Source: S139-23 sp047639315
Lineage (GTDB): Bacteria; Planctomycetota; GCA-002687715; DRQF01
Direction: 5' to 3'
NCBI GenBank assembly: GCA_047639315.1
Contig: JBLINQ010000005.1
Span: forward strand, 1 to 64,000
DNA length: 64,000 nucleotides
Shown here: piece by piece, positions 35,592 to 44,654 of the stretch
Position numbering within the stretch: the stretch's first letter is position 1
Layout of the letters: each line of letters begins with the position of its first letter
Position numbers and translations under genes: made by a program
Notes under the pieces: model-generated
What the model was told of the DNA's origin: nothing
The model's database searches: none
What the model saw: the letters and a program-made list of their open reading frames with translations, nothing else

Positions 35592-35614
35592 CTCGTTGGA
35601 TGGAGATGCCTCGA

Positions 35615-35998
35615 ATGCGTCCAGAAGATCGTAAATACTTGGAATCACATGAGTGGGTCAAAGTTGAAGGTGACCACGCTTACATCGGAATCACCGACTA
35701 CGCCGTGGGTCATCTTTCAGATTTAGTCTTTCTCGATTTGCCTGACATCGGAACAGATCTCATGATGAAAGAGCCATTTGCTGAGATCGAATCAGTGAAG
35801 GCTGTCTCAGATCTTTACTGCCCAGTGACCGGAGAAGTGGTCGAACACAACGAAGAGTTGCTCGGCGACCTCAATATCTTGACATCCGACCCATGGAACA
35901 AAGGGTGGATGGTCAAAGTTCTGCTCCAGATTCCATCGGAAGTCGATGGGCTCATGGATGCAGCCGCTTACGAAAAATCCCTCGAAAACGCCGACTAA
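35615..35998 (+). CDS. gcvH: Glycine cleavage system H protein
   Basis: A 127-residue lipoyl carrier. It opens RPEDRKYLESHEWVKVEGDH and has the lipoylation loop FAEIESVKAVSDLYCPVTGE, with Lys in the ESVKA context, and the family C-terminus (NKGWMVKVLLQIPSE). ATG 35615 has GGAG 9 bp upstream; earlier in-frame ATGs at 35600 and 35606 are possible but overlap that site. Sits between gcvT and gcvPA, which makes the lipoate source two genes downstream relevant. Confidence 0.95.
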   Translation: MRPEDRKYLESHEWVKVEGDHAYIGITDYAVGHLSDLVFLDLPDIGTDLMMKEPFAEIESVKAVSDLYCPVTGEVVEHNEELLGDLNILTSDPWNKGWMVKVLLQIPSEVDGLMDAAAYEKSLENAD

Positions 35999-36016
35999 GA
36001 AGACGGACAAGAAACG

Positions 36017-37330
36017 ATGAGATACAGCGCAATTACGCCAGCGGCCCGACGCGAGATGCTTGAACGCATCGGAGTGAAGGACGCCAGCGAACTGATGGCG
36101 AGCATCCCAGAAGATGTACGGATGAGCGAACCGATTCAGGTTCCTGGTCCGATGGCAGAGGCGGAGCTTTGCGGCAGACTTGAGTCAATCAAGGGCCGCC
36201 GACCAAAGCTCTCTTTTGCCGGAGCTGGGCTCTACCAACACTACGTTCCCGCCACAGTCAATTCGCTTGCTGCTCGCAGCGAGTGGGTCACGAGCTACAC
36301 CCCCTACCAGCCAGAATTGGCCCAAGGGACGCTCACGATGTACTACGAGTTTCAGACGTACATCGCTCAATTGACTGGGCAGGAGATAGCAAACGGTGGC
36401 ATGTACGATGGTTCAACCTCCATGGTTGAAGCTATCCTCATGGCTATTCGATTGCGGGCCAAGGCCGACAAGGTTGTCTATGCCTCTGCTGGCCTTCATC
36501 CTTCTTACGCCGAAGTCTTACACACCTACATGCGTTTCGCCGATGTCAAGGTTGTCAGTGTCGCTCTCGACCCGGCAACTGGAAAAACTGATTGGAGCAC
36601 AGTCAGTGGTTTAGAAAACGCCACTGCTGTGATCGTTCAGTCGCCAAACTTCTTTGGCATGATCGAAGATTGTGACGGCTTGCCAGAGAAAGCATTCAAA
36701 GTTGGTGTCTGCACCGAAGCGCTCTCGATGGCAATGCTGAAACCTTTGGCAGTCGACATCATGACTGGCGAATGCCAAAGCTTCGGAATCCCCATGCAGT
36801 TGGGTGGCCCGACAGCCGGCTTCTTCGCCACCAAAAAATCACTGGTCCGCAAGATGCCTGGCCGCTTGGTTGGTCGCACGGTCGACGCCGTTGGCAACGA
36901 AGCTTTCTGCATCACCCTGGCGACTCGCGAGCAGTTCATCCGCCGCGAAAAAGCCACGAGCAACATCTGCACCTCATCCGGTCTGATGTGCCTTCGAGCC
37001 ACCCTTTACTTGTCGCTCATGGGAGGAAAAGGCCTCGCTGATCTTGCCCGCAAGAACACATCTGCAGCCGCCTTCTTCGCCAAGGGCTTAGAAGACTTGG
37101 GCTTCCCAAGAGTGTACTCAGGCCCAATCTTCAATGAATTCGTGATTGACACGTCATCGCGCCCCGGAGCTTTCCAAAAGCTCTTGGACAACGACATCGT
37201 CTTGGGTGTTTCCTTGGAACGTTTCGATAGCGAGCGCAAAGGTCAATACCTCGTCGCCGTCACCGAAATGCAATACGGACGTGCCGAAGCGCACATGCAG
37301 GAGATCAAAGACCTTGTTCTGCAATCCTGA
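36017..37330 (+). CDS. gcvPA: Glycine dehydrogenase (decarboxylating) subunit 1
   Basis: A 437-residue alpha subunit of the split P-protein, PLP fold type I. Signature parts are LSFAGAGLYQHYVPATVNSL, SYTPYQPELAQGTLTMYYEF, NGGMYDGSTSMVEAI and GQCQSFG-like GECQSFGIPMQLGGPTAGF. In split P-proteins the PLP lysine is on subunit 2 and this subunit is catalytically silent but needed. The stop lies inside the gcvPB ribosome region, so translation is coupled. Confidence 0.96.
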   Translation: MRYSAITPAARREMLERIGVKDASELMASIPEDVRMSEPIQVPGPMAEAELCGRLESIKGRRPKLSFAGAGLYQHYVPATVNSLAARSEWVTSYTPYQPELAQGTLTMYYEFQTYIAQLTGQEIANGGMYDGSTSMVEAILMAIRLRAKADKVVYASAGLHPSYAEVLHTYMRFADVKVVSVALDPATGKTDWSTVSGLENATAVIVQSPNFFGMIEDCDGLPEKAFKVGVCTEALSMAMLKPLAVDIMTGECQSFGIPMQLGGPTAGFFATKKSLVRKMPGRLVGRTVDAVGNEAFCITLATREQFIRREKATSNICTSSGLMCLRATLYLSLMGGKGLADLARKNTSAAAFFAKGLEDLGFPRVYSGPIFNEFVIDTSSRPGAFQKLLDNDIVLGVSLERFDSERKGQYLVAVTEMQYGRAEAHMQEIKDLVLQS

Positions 37331-38735
37331 AAAATCAATCTTCCCGTTGACGGACCAAGCCCTGGGTGGCTTTAAGGTCGTTGGTGCCAACGCACCAGTG
37401 GATGCCTTTTGCCCAGATCTCCCCGAACGCGAAGACATCAGCGGCGGTATGAGCCAAACAACGGAAATCGACGTTGTTCGCCACTACACTCGCCTGTCAC
37501 TTCTCAACTTCGACATCGATCGTGGCATGTACCCTCTGGGTAGCTGCACAATGAAGCACAACCCGCGACTCAACGAAGTCGTAGCCGCTGATCCTCATTG
37601 GGCTGATTGCCATCCGTTTTGGCCAGACGAATTTTTGACTGGTCATCACATCATCATGGAAGAGGTGCGAGACGACCTCAAAGCCCTGTCCGGCTTTGAT
37701 GAAGTGTCTATTCTGCCAGCCGCAGGTGCTCATGGAGAATTGACATCAACTTTCATGATCAAGGCCTATCACGAGGATCAAGGCAACACGCACAAGAAAG
37801 TCATCCTGACACCGGACACCGCTCACGGTACAAACCCGGCCTCAGCGGCGATGGCTGGCTTTGATTGCAAAGAAATCGCCAGTGGGCCTGATGGCTACTT
37901 GCGCTACGAAGATGTCCTGCCCCATCTCACCGATGACGTTGCCGCGTTGATGGTGACCAACCCGAACACCCTCGGCATCTACGAGAAAGACTTTGCTCGT
38001 ATTGCTAAGGCGGTTCACGACATCGATGGCTTGATCTACATGGACGGCGCCAACTTCAACGCCATCATGGGAGTCTTCCAACCGGGCAAGATCGGCGCCG
38101 ATCTCATGCACTGGAATCTCCATAAGACATTCACAACCCCCCACGGCGGTGGTGGACCAGGTTCAGGGCCAATTGGCTTCAATGAGAAACTGGCGCGTTA
38201 CGCCCCAGAGAGCGATTCCGATACCAGCATCGGTTCGATCAAAGCCTACTTCGGTCAGTGGGGCATGTTCATCCGGACGTGGTGCTACATCCGCGCCCTC
38301 GGTGGCGTAGGTCTTGCCGAAGTCACCGAAGAGGCGATCATCAACGCCAACTATCTTCGCAAAGAACTCGAGGGAGTCCTGGACATCGCCTACGAGACCC
38401 AGACCCTGCATGAATCGGTTTTCACCGATAAGAATTTCCCCAACGGCGTGATCACCAAAGATTTGGCCAAGCGGCTGATCGACTACGGCTTCCATCCGCC
38501 AACCGTGTACTTCCCGATCATGGTCGATGGTGCCATCATGATGGAACCAACAGAGACCGAGCCGAAGCACGAACTCGATCGCTTCGTCACGGCCATCAAG
38601 TCGATAGTTGCTGAAATGGAATCTGATCCAGACTTGGTCAAGAATGCGCCACACACAACGACTGTGCGACGTGTTGATGAGACCCGGGCAGCAAGACAGC
38701 TCGACCTGCGTTGGTCTGACCCTCAGAATTCCTAA
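37314..38735 (+). CDS. gcvPB: Glycine dehydrogenase (decarboxylating) subunit 2
   Basis: A 473-residue beta subunit of P-protein that decarboxylates glycine and loads the aminomethyl group on GcvH. Visible: EIDVVRHYTRLSLLNFDID, YPLGSCTMKHNPRLNEVV, DTAHGTNPASAAMAGF, and the PLP lysine in HWNLHKTFTTPHGGGGPG. No ATG precedes the conserved part. The best start is TTG 37314, with AGGAG 10 bp upstream, overlapping gcvPA by 17 bp. TTG 37347, just after the gcvPA stop, is a second choice. The annotated longer frame from 37146 is a read-through of gcvPA in another frame. Confidence 0.93.
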   Translation: MFCNPEKSIFPLTDQALGGFKVVGANAPVDAFCPDLPEREDISGGMSQTTEIDVVRHYTRLSLLNFDIDRGMYPLGSCTMKHNPRLNEVVAADPHWADCHPFWPDEFLTGHHIIMEEVRDDLKALSGFDEVSILPAAGAHGELTSTFMIKAYHEDQGNTHKKVILTPDTAHGTNPASAAMAGFDCKEIASGPDGYLRYEDVLPHLTDDVAALMVTNPNTLGIYEKDFARIAKAVHDIDGLIYMDGANFNAIMGVFQPGKIGADLMHWNLHKTFTTPHGGGGPGSGPIGFNEKLARYAPESDSDTSIGSIKAYFGQWGMFIRTWCYIRALGGVGLAEVTEEAIINANYLRKELEGVLDIAYETQTLHESVFTDKNFPNGVITKDLAKRLIDYGFHPPTVYFPIMVDGAIMMEPTETEPKHELDRFVTAIKSIVAEMESDPDLVKNAPHTTTVRRVDETRAARQLDLRWSDPQNS

Positions 38736-38751
38736 GACGGAACGAGATAGA

Positions 38752-39492
38752 ATGCGCCTCATTATCGATCCTGATCCTGGAACACCTTCCTGGAACATGG
38801 CCGTTGATGAGGCGCTTCTGAATTCTGACGCCCCACTCACACTCCGCTTCTACTGCTGGTCGCCCCATGGGCTTTCGCTTGGTTACTTCCAAGATGACCT
38901 CGATGACGAAGCCCTCAAGCACTGGAACGACCTCAACGTGCAGGTGGTGAGGCGGCTGACTGGCGGCGGTGCCATCCTACATGGTGAGGAAATCACCTAC
39001 AGCCTTACCGGCCCCGATGGTCAGTTCCCTTTTGATGGTCATGTCGACCAGTCCTACAAATTGGTTCACGACACTCTGATTAAGAGCCTCCAAGAGATGG
39101 GTGTGCCAGCCGCCTACGCCGGCAAATCACCTTCGGCTTTGAAGCGTCATGAACAGCCATTCTTCTGCTTCACTCGATCCACTTGCTTGGACATTCTGGC
39201 GCAGGACCGCAAGCTGGTTGGCTCGGCAAAACGTCGGCGGAACAAACGCGTCTTGCAACATGGCTCCATCGTGTTGGCTCCGCATCCCCACGGTGGCCCA
39301 ATGGCGAGCGTGCAGGAGTGGTGCCCGGTGCCACCGGATGTCGGCGACTTAATGCGGCAGCTCGGGTCTCAAATTGCAGACGAACTGCAGCTCAGTATCG
39401 AGCCGACATCGCTTGCCGACAACGTACTTAACTCTGCTCATCTGATTGAGTTAGAGAAATATTTCGACCACCGCCGCCGCCCCAAGAGATAG
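38752..39492 (+). CDS. lipM: Octanoyltransferase LipM-like (lipoate ligase family)
   Basis: A 246-residue protein of the LplA/LipB/LipM superfamily. It matches LipM along its length: SWNMAVDEALL, RFYCWSPHGLSLGYFQ, VRRLTGGGAILHGEEITYSL, then FFCFTRSTC where LipM has its active-site Cys (CF..), and RKLVGSAKRRRNKRVLQHGS. LipM transfers octanoate from ACP to GcvH, the first step of lipoate assembly. Its place as last gene of the glycine cleavage operon fits that role. LplA-type lipoate ligase is the alternative, but the Cys and overall length favour LipM. Confidence 0.75.
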   Translation: MRLIIDPDPGTPSWNMAVDEALLNSDAPLTLRFYCWSPHGLSLGYFQDDLDDEALKHWNDLNVQVVRRLTGGGAILHGEEITYSLTGPDGQFPFDGHVDQSYKLVHDTLIKSLQEMGVPAAYAGKSPSALKRHEQPFFCFTRSTCLDILAQDRKLVGSAKRRRNKRVLQHGSIVLAPHPHGGPMASVQEWCPVPPDVGDLMRQLGSQIADELQLSIEPTSLADNVLNSAHLIELEKYFDHRRRPKR

Positions 39493-39553
39493 GATCAGCT
39501 CGAGACCAGCTCTTTCGCTTGAGTTTTTATGCTCATTTGTCGATAGGGAACCG

Positions 39554-40303
39554 ATGGATGAATTATTTCGAAAAAACGTAAAGTTCTTCTTAGCTGGGAC
39601 ACTCAGCAAGAACGAGACACTCAAGTTCTTGGATCAGGTCAAAGAATTTGAGGCATGCAGGGTGTATCTGGAAGAACAAGTCCGACTGTCGTCGGCGAGT
39701 CATCAACCACACATGGCAGCTCCCAATCGGCTGCCAGGTCACGGTTGTAGCTCTGCCACGCCTCGGCGTTCGAGCGTCTCCTCATCGCCAATTGATTCGC
39801 CGCACCTGGGAGCAATCCTTCGACCTCGACGCGGCATCGGTGCTAAGAAGACACTCATGTTCGGCTGCTTGTTGCTCGCCGTGCTTTATGCGCTTCGACC
39901 TGCCCTAACGGAGGACGATAAACCGGAACTCACGGCGACCGATGTCGTTGTTGCCGAAGCCTTGACTGATGGGGCTCCCATTTCGACATCGCCAAAGGGT
40001 TCCTACCAGTCTCGCCCGATGATCATCTCAGCCTTCTTTCCCAGTGGTAACGAATCAGCGCGACTCGTGTTCTTGTCTAGTGGCGTCAGCATCTTGGACT
40101 GGAGTTTCAAGCAAGGCGACTGGGGCGTTCAATTTGATACGACCAAAGTTCCAAGCACAACTGGTGAGCTACCAGCCTTGGAAGTTGTCTTGCCATTTCC
40201 CGACAAGACCACTCTTCCTCTTGAGAAGGGTAAGCGCTATTTCTATTTTCTTGAACTGCCCAATGGTCGGCAGTCTGCGCCTCAATCCATCGACATCCGC
40301 TGA
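39554..40303 (+). CDS. Single-pass membrane protein, anti-sigma-like layout
   Basis: A 249-residue protein. The cytoplasmic N-terminus (MDELFRKNVKFFLAGTLSK) resembles the helical start of anti-sigma factor-like proteins but lacks the His-Cys-Cys zinc motif. A polar Ser/Pro/Arg-rich linker reaches residue 95, one membrane helix follows (TLMFGCLLLAVLYAL), and then a beta-rich extracytoplasmic domain to the C-terminus. The layout recalls regulatory membrane proteins, yet no sigma factor is nearby. It is followed 9 bp later by the CMD-family gene, so they may share a transcript. Confidence 0.5.
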   Translation: MDELFRKNVKFFLAGTLSKNETLKFLDQVKEFEACRVYLEEQVRLSSASHQPHMAAPNRLPGHGCSSATPRRSSVSSSPIDSPHLGAILRPRRGIGAKKTLMFGCLLLAVLYALRPALTEDDKPELTATDVVVAEALTDGAPISTSPKGSYQSRPMIISAFFPSGNESARLVFLSSGVSILDWSFKQGDWGVQFDTTKVPSTTGELPALEVVLPFPDKTTLPLEKGKRYFYFLELPNGRQSAPQSIDIR

Positions 40304-40312
40304 GGATGGCTT

Positions 40313-40972
40313 GTGAATCAAGAAATCGCATCGAAACTTACCCAGATCTTTGCCTCGTTGCCGGCCGACGATGAAGTCAGCCACTGCGTCTTGCTCTTTG
40401 GTGCTTTGATCAAAGATGCTGAATTAGCCGACCTTGCATTGAAAACCAGCCATGAACACGGCCTCGAAGGAACGCTCGCGTGCGAGGCGGTTCTTCAGTC
40501 CTTCCTCTTCGCCGGCTTTCCACGCTGTATCAATGGGCTCGAATCCTTCCGACGACACTACGGCGCCGACGCTTGCCTCAAACCAACGCGCAAAGAAGAA
40601 GCAAAGGACATCGAGCGTTTCCGTGAACGCGGCGAAGAGCTCTTTCGCAAGATCTACGGTGAAAACACGGAAGTGGTAATGGCGGCATTGGATCGCTATC
40701 ACGGCGAGCTGAAAGATTGGATTTTGGTTGATGCCTACGGCAAGATCCTGGCTCGCCCAGAACTGTCAGCGAAAGTGCGGGAATTGTGTGCTGTGATCGG
40801 TCTCTTGGTCAGCGGCGACACGCGCCAGCTCTCTTCTCACATTCGCGGTGCACTTCATTGCGGTGCAAAAACAAACGAGATCGATGCTGCCATCGATCTC
40901 GTCAGCTTTTTGTATTCAAGCGAGCGCCAAGATTTGGCTCATACCTTGGTGGCCAAGATAGCCAAAGCTTAG
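40313..40972 (+). CDS. Carboxymuconolactone decarboxylase (CMD/AhpD-like) family protein
   Basis: A 219-residue helical protein with two CMD-like halves: TLACEAVLQSFLFAGFPRCI in the first and ELCAVIGLLVSGDTRQLSSHIRGALHCGAKTNEI in the second. The family includes CMD and alkylhydroperoxidase-like proteins. The AhpD CxxC pair is not present, so peroxidase chemistry is unlikely; the second half ends in a single Cys before the helix. Start is GTG 40313. Ends 12 bp before the convergent SBBP gene. Confidence 0.7.
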   Translation: MNQEIASKLTQIFASLPADDEVSHCVLLFGALIKDAELADLALKTSHEHGLEGTLACEAVLQSFLFAGFPRCINGLESFRRHYGADACLKPTRKEEAKDIERFRERGEELFRKIYGENTEVVMAALDRYHGELKDWILVDAYGKILARPELSAKVRELCAVIGLLVSGDTRQLSSHIRGALHCGAKTNEIDAAIDLVSFLYSSERQDLAHTLVAKIAKA

Positions 40973-40984
40973 GCTGTGTGGCTC

Positions 40985-43243
40985 TTAGTTGAGCGAACGC
41001 TTGCGCACCCACCCGTCACCCGAGCCGCCGCCGTAGTTGGCCAAGAAGGGGTTAACCAATGGGAACGGAATTGGCGACATGCAATTGGTGAAGTTGACCT
41101 CACCGTTAATGCATTGACTGTAACCACAAGTCGTAACGCCCGTGTCGTTCACAGCGATTCCCAATGACATCTCGTAGTAGCTCACACCATAGAGAGCGCC
41201 ATCTTCAATCGCACCAGTCGGGCCAAAGCGCACCCAGAAGGCATCGTGGTTTCCAGGAACGATTTCTGAAATACCCGAGTAAAAGGCGGTACCATTGCGT
41301 TGAACAATATCGAGCCCGGCATCGTATTGATTCGAGCCAAAGACAATGCTGTACTTGAAGTCAAAGAGTCCCAAGCCTTGCGGGTACATCTTGGTCAAGA
41401 ATGTATCGGAGGTTCCGGTTGTGAGGAACTGTGAGTTAAGCAAAGGGAAGTTCAAAGAATTCGTTTCTCCGGTCATATACACTTCGCCAGTATTCTTGTC
41501 GACATCCAAAGCGTAGATGTAATCATCGCCTGTGCCACCCAAGTAGCTGGCGTACAACAAGTCAGAAAAACCATTGTTCCCCGGATCCATGATCGCCATG
41601 AAGCCATCCTTGCCACCACGGTTGATTGGCACAGCAACATTGACATTGCCGATCGTAGGATGCAAAGAGAGGTCAAACGTCGAGAACGTCTCGCCACCGA
41701 GGAATGCCAAGTCGAATGGGCCAATCGCAACGTCGTAAATGATGTTGCTGGTGGCGTCGCCGATGAAGGTCGAATAAATCGGTGAAGCGGAACCTGGATT
41801 GATGACAGTAAAGAATCCGTCTTCCAGACCGCCATAGTAGGATTGGTAGCAATTCGTTGTGGTTGGGAAATCATCGGAATCAGTCCAACCGACAATGTAA
41901 GCCCAACCGTTGTCACGCAAAGCCAATCCGTAAGCGAAATCAAAACCTGATCCGCCAAGGAAAGTGCTGTACACGATCTGGGATCCATCAGCACTAATAA
42001 TGGTGTAGAAAGAATCTGCTGCCGATGGCACCTTTGTTGATTGCATGGCGTTTGCAGTAACTGGGAAGTTGGCTGCTTCGGTGAAGCCAACAACATGGAC
42101 ATCGCCATTGGCAGACAATTGAATGTCAAAGGCCCAGTCAGCACCACCAGTGATCAAGAAGTCAATCGGATCGCCACCACCCAGGTAGCCACTCCAATGT
42201 TGGAAAGTTCCGGACTTGTCGAGCTTCATGACAAAGGCGTCGGCGATCTCGCCGTTATACGTTGGGTCAAACGAACCAGCAGTGACTGGCCACCCTGGCC
42301 CGAAGCCCATGATCGCTGGGTTTGAATGTGTACGACCACAGACATAAATATGACCTTCGAGGTCCATCTGAAGGTGAATGGTGTGATCGGTGCCGTTGCC
42401 ACCCATCAAAGTGCTGAAGATGACAAACGGATCGATGACCAACTCATACTTGTTGTCATACTCTCCGAGCTTGAAGCTGGCTTCATTCTTTTCGTTCAGG
42501 ACAAAGGAAACAGCAACTGGCTTCTTAACGCCATCAATAACTTGCCATGCGACAGGAGCTTCCTCGCGAACCACACCGCCAACACCAGCACTTTCGTCGG
42601 AAAGACCCAAGACAATGTCGCCTTTGGCGTCGATCGCCACACTCTTAGCGCCAACGTAAGTCCAACGGATGTCCGATGGGTCAGACCCAGGCGCAACCTT
42701 GTAGGTTCCCTTGAGTCGTCCGGTCGTACCGTTGTACAACAGGTCAATGCCCGAGTAGAGACCTTCGTAGGTAATGTCGGCGAAAGTGGAAACGCCCGTG
42801 TTCCATTTCTTCTTGTCGTTGCCGTAGAAGAAGTTGTTCTTGCCGCGCAATGGTTTGCTGGCTTTCAGGTGAACGCCATTCTCGGCGCCAAGGAATTGCA
42901 CACCAATCGGAATGCTCTTTGACGCTGGTTTGGCGACAGTGCCAGTATTGACTGGCAATGACAAAACCACACCGCCCTTCAGCATGGCGACACTACCGCC
43001 GGCACCGCGAGCTTCGAACTGGACGTTTGCTACGTTTTGACCGTGATTGAAAACGAAACCTAATGGCAAGGCGCCAAGTTGGGACATCACTTTCGATTGC
43101 TCCGCAGGTTCTAGGTCACGAAGCAACTCATTCTTCTTCTCGTTGATTTGCTCTTTTTCTTGAGCAAAAGCCGGCGCCTGAATGGCGACGGCGAGAAGAA
43201 TTGCGGCGCAGGCCACGAGTTTGGAAAAGAATCGAACGTTCAT
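40985..43243 (-). CDS. Secreted SBBP-repeat protein
   Basis: A 752-residue exported protein. The signal peptide MNVRFFSKLVACAAILLAVA has probable cleavage AFA|QE near 28. Residues about 60-270 form the N-terminal beta domain common to these proteins (FVFNHGQ, NFFYGNDKKKW, YEGLYSGIDLLYNG, ELVIDPFVIFSTLMGG). From 275 on, four to six SBBP-type units follow, each of the pattern YSTFLGGSG.D..YG.A.. (YSTFLGGSGFDFAYGLAL, YASYLGGTGDDYIYALDV) with 'VVGFTEAANFP'-like turns. These bacterial beta-propeller repeats are usually in surface or extracellular proteins of unknown ligand. No sorting motif is seen at the C-terminus. Confidence 0.85.
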   Translation of the reverse strand: MNVRFFSKLVACAAILLAVAIQAPAFAQEKEQINEKKNELLRDLEPAEQSKVMSQLGALPLGFVFNHGQNVANVQFEARGAGGSVAMLKGGVVLSLPVNTGTVAKPASKSIPIGVQFLGAENGVHLKASKPLRGKNNFFYGNDKKKWNTGVSTFADITYEGLYSGIDLLYNGTTGRLKGTYKVAPGSDPSDIRWTYVGAKSVAIDAKGDIVLGLSDESAGVGGVVREEAPVAWQVIDGVKKPVAVSFVLNEKNEASFKLGEYDNKYELVIDPFVIFSTLMGGNGTDHTIHLQMDLEGHIYVCGRTHSNPAIMGFGPGWPVTAGSFDPTYNGEIADAFVMKLDKSGTFQHWSGYLGGGDPIDFLITGGADWAFDIQLSANGDVHVVGFTEAANFPVTANAMQSTKVPSAADSFYTIISADGSQIVYSTFLGGSGFDFAYGLALRDNGWAYIVGWTDSDDFPTTTNCYQSYYGGLEDGFFTVINPGSASPIYSTFIGDATSNIIYDVAIGPFDLAFLGGETFSTFDLSLHPTIGNVNVAVPINRGGKDGFMAIMDPGNNGFSDLLYASYLGGTGDDYIYALDVDKNTGEVYMTGETNSLNFPLLNSQFLTTGTSDTFLTKMYPQGLGLFDFKYSIVFGSNQYDAGLDIVQRNGTAFYSGISEIVPGNHDAFWVRFGPTGAIEDGALYGVSYYEMSLGIAVNDTGVTTCGYSQCINGEVNFTNCMSPIPFPLVNPFLANYGGGSGDGWVRKRSLN

Positions 43244-43529
43244 TTATGTCTCTCTACAAACTATCCGTTACTAAACGGCAAGGCGGCACGGAGTGTCTCG
43301 CATTGGGGCATTATCTTATACTGGCGCTCAATAACGAAGAAACGTCTTTTTTCCTCGAATACGGGCGCTCAGATAAATTGGGCGTGCTACAAGTCACTGC
43401 TGTTCAGTATGTTAGATCTATGATCTCGGAATACGCCCATATGCAACCAGTGGGTATACTGCCTGCATACGTACTAATAGACATCATTAAACAGATATAT
43501 CACTGCATTCAGACAATAGAGCACGATTC
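43244..43529. other. Divergent intergenic region
   Basis: 286 bp between the divergently transcribed SBBP gene and the FAD oxidase. The sequence is AT-rich compared with its surroundings, fitting a promoter region, but no consensus pair stands out. Confidence 0.4.
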
Positions 43530-44621
43530 TTGGACGTTGAAATCATAGTCATTGGCGCCGGTGTGGTCGGCTTAGCCATTGGCCGCAAACTGGCTCGGGA
43601 AAAGCGCACCGTCATCATCGTTGAGCAAGAGGTCGGCTTCGGTCGACATTCCTCTTCTCGCAATTCTGAAGTCGTCCACGCTGGGTTCTACTACGAGCCT
43701 GGGTCGCTCAAAGCCGAGACTTGTGTTGCTGGCAATCGGCTCTTGCAAAACTACGCCAGCAAGCACTCGGTGCCCCTGGCTACGATTGGAAAAGTGGTCG
43801 TGGCCGCCAACGTCGCCGAAATTGACTGCCTTGAGCAATTCCTTGTTAGAGGACGAGCCAATGGTGTCGCAAACTTGCGCCTCATCACCGAGTCAGAGTT
43901 ACATGACCTGGAGCCTGAAGTCCGAGGCTGCGGCGCCCTTCTGTCCACAGCCACCGGAATTGTCGATAGCCACGGCTTCATGCAGTCGTTGCAAAATGAC
44001 TTTGAGCAAGCTGGCGGGATGCTGGCATTCAACAGTCCCGTAGAAAAAGGCACATCAATCGAGTCGGGAATGCGCCTTCAGATCGGGGGGCGAGAACCAA
44101 CGACAATCGATGCCCCGATCGTGATCAATGCGGCCGGCCTCTTCGCACCTCAACTGTCGGTCCTCTTAGGATTAGCTGAAGTGAATGCGATGAAGGGGCG
44201 CCTCGTCAAAGGCAACTACTTTGGCTATCAGGGTGCTTCCCCCTTCAAACGATTAGTCTATCCCCTCCCCTCCCAGGACGGCTTAGGGATTCACGCCACA
44301 TTGGACTTGGCAGGGCAAATACGATTTGGCCCTGACACCGAAGATGTCGACGGGGTTGACTACGGTGTCAATGATTCCATCCGCAGTCGTTTTGCTGAGT
44401 CGATTCGAAAATACTGGCCGGGCGTTGAGGAGTCACGGTTGCAGCCAGACTATTCTGGTATTCGGAGCAAGATTGTTGTGCCCGATGGGACGACACCAGA
44501 CTTCGTCATCGACGACCGTCGGGCTCAAGGAGTTGGAGTCGTCAATCTCTTCGGCATTGAGTCGCCAGGGCTCACCTCGGCCTTGGCATTGGCCGAGAAA
44601 GTCTCGGCCATTCTCAATTAG
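43530..44621 (+). CDS. L-2-hydroxyglutarate oxidase-like FAD-dependent oxidoreductase
   Basis: A 363-residue DAO-family flavoprotein. FAD-binding opens EIIVIGAGVVGLAIGRKLA, then the LhgO/L2HGDH signature GRHSSSRNSEVVHAGFYY with its flavin-contacting His, and later KGRLVKGNYFGYQG, YPLPSQDGLGIHATLDLAGQ and the closing VVNLFGIESPGLTSALALAEK. This pattern fits L-2-hydroxyglutarate oxidase, which clears 2-hydroxyglutarate to 2-oxoglutarate. The start is TTG 43530, with only a weak ribosome site; no better start exists before the FAD motif. The stop lies in the stem of the 44618 hairpin. Confidence 0.85.
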   Translation: MDVEIIVIGAGVVGLAIGRKLAREKRTVIIVEQEVGFGRHSSSRNSEVVHAGFYYEPGSLKAETCVAGNRLLQNYASKHSVPLATIGKVVVAANVAEIDCLEQFLVRGRANGVANLRLITESELHDLEPEVRGCGALLSTATGIVDSHGFMQSLQNDFEQAGGMLAFNSPVEKGTSIESGMRLQIGGREPTTIDAPIVINAAGLFAPQLSVLLGLAEVNAMKGRLVKGNYFGYQGASPFKRLVYPLPSQDGLGIHATLDLAGQIRFGPDTEDVDGVDYGVNDSIRSRFAESIRKYWPGVEESRLQPDYSGIRSKIVVPDGTTPDFVIDDRRAQGVGVVNLFGIESPGLTSALALAEKVSAILN

Positions 44622-44648
44622 GGAGAGGCTTTAGCACCCTCTCCCTAA
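44618..44648. terminator. Convergent hairpin between the FAD oxidase and biotin carrier genes
   Basis: TTAGGGAGAGG and CCTCTCCCTAA pair perfectly over 11 bp around a 9-nt loop. The left arm includes the plus-strand stop codon. No T-tract follows in either direction, so it is a strong structure more than a proven terminator. Confidence 0.5.
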
Positions 44649-44654
44649 ATGAGC

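Noticed and set aside
39554..40303. Zinc-finger anti-sigma factor
   Set aside because: The layout is similar but the His-Cys-Cys zinc motif is missing and no sigma factor is adjacent.
40313..40972. AhpD-type alkylhydroperoxidase
   Set aside because: The CxxC redox pair is not present, so only the broader CMD-like family is claimed.
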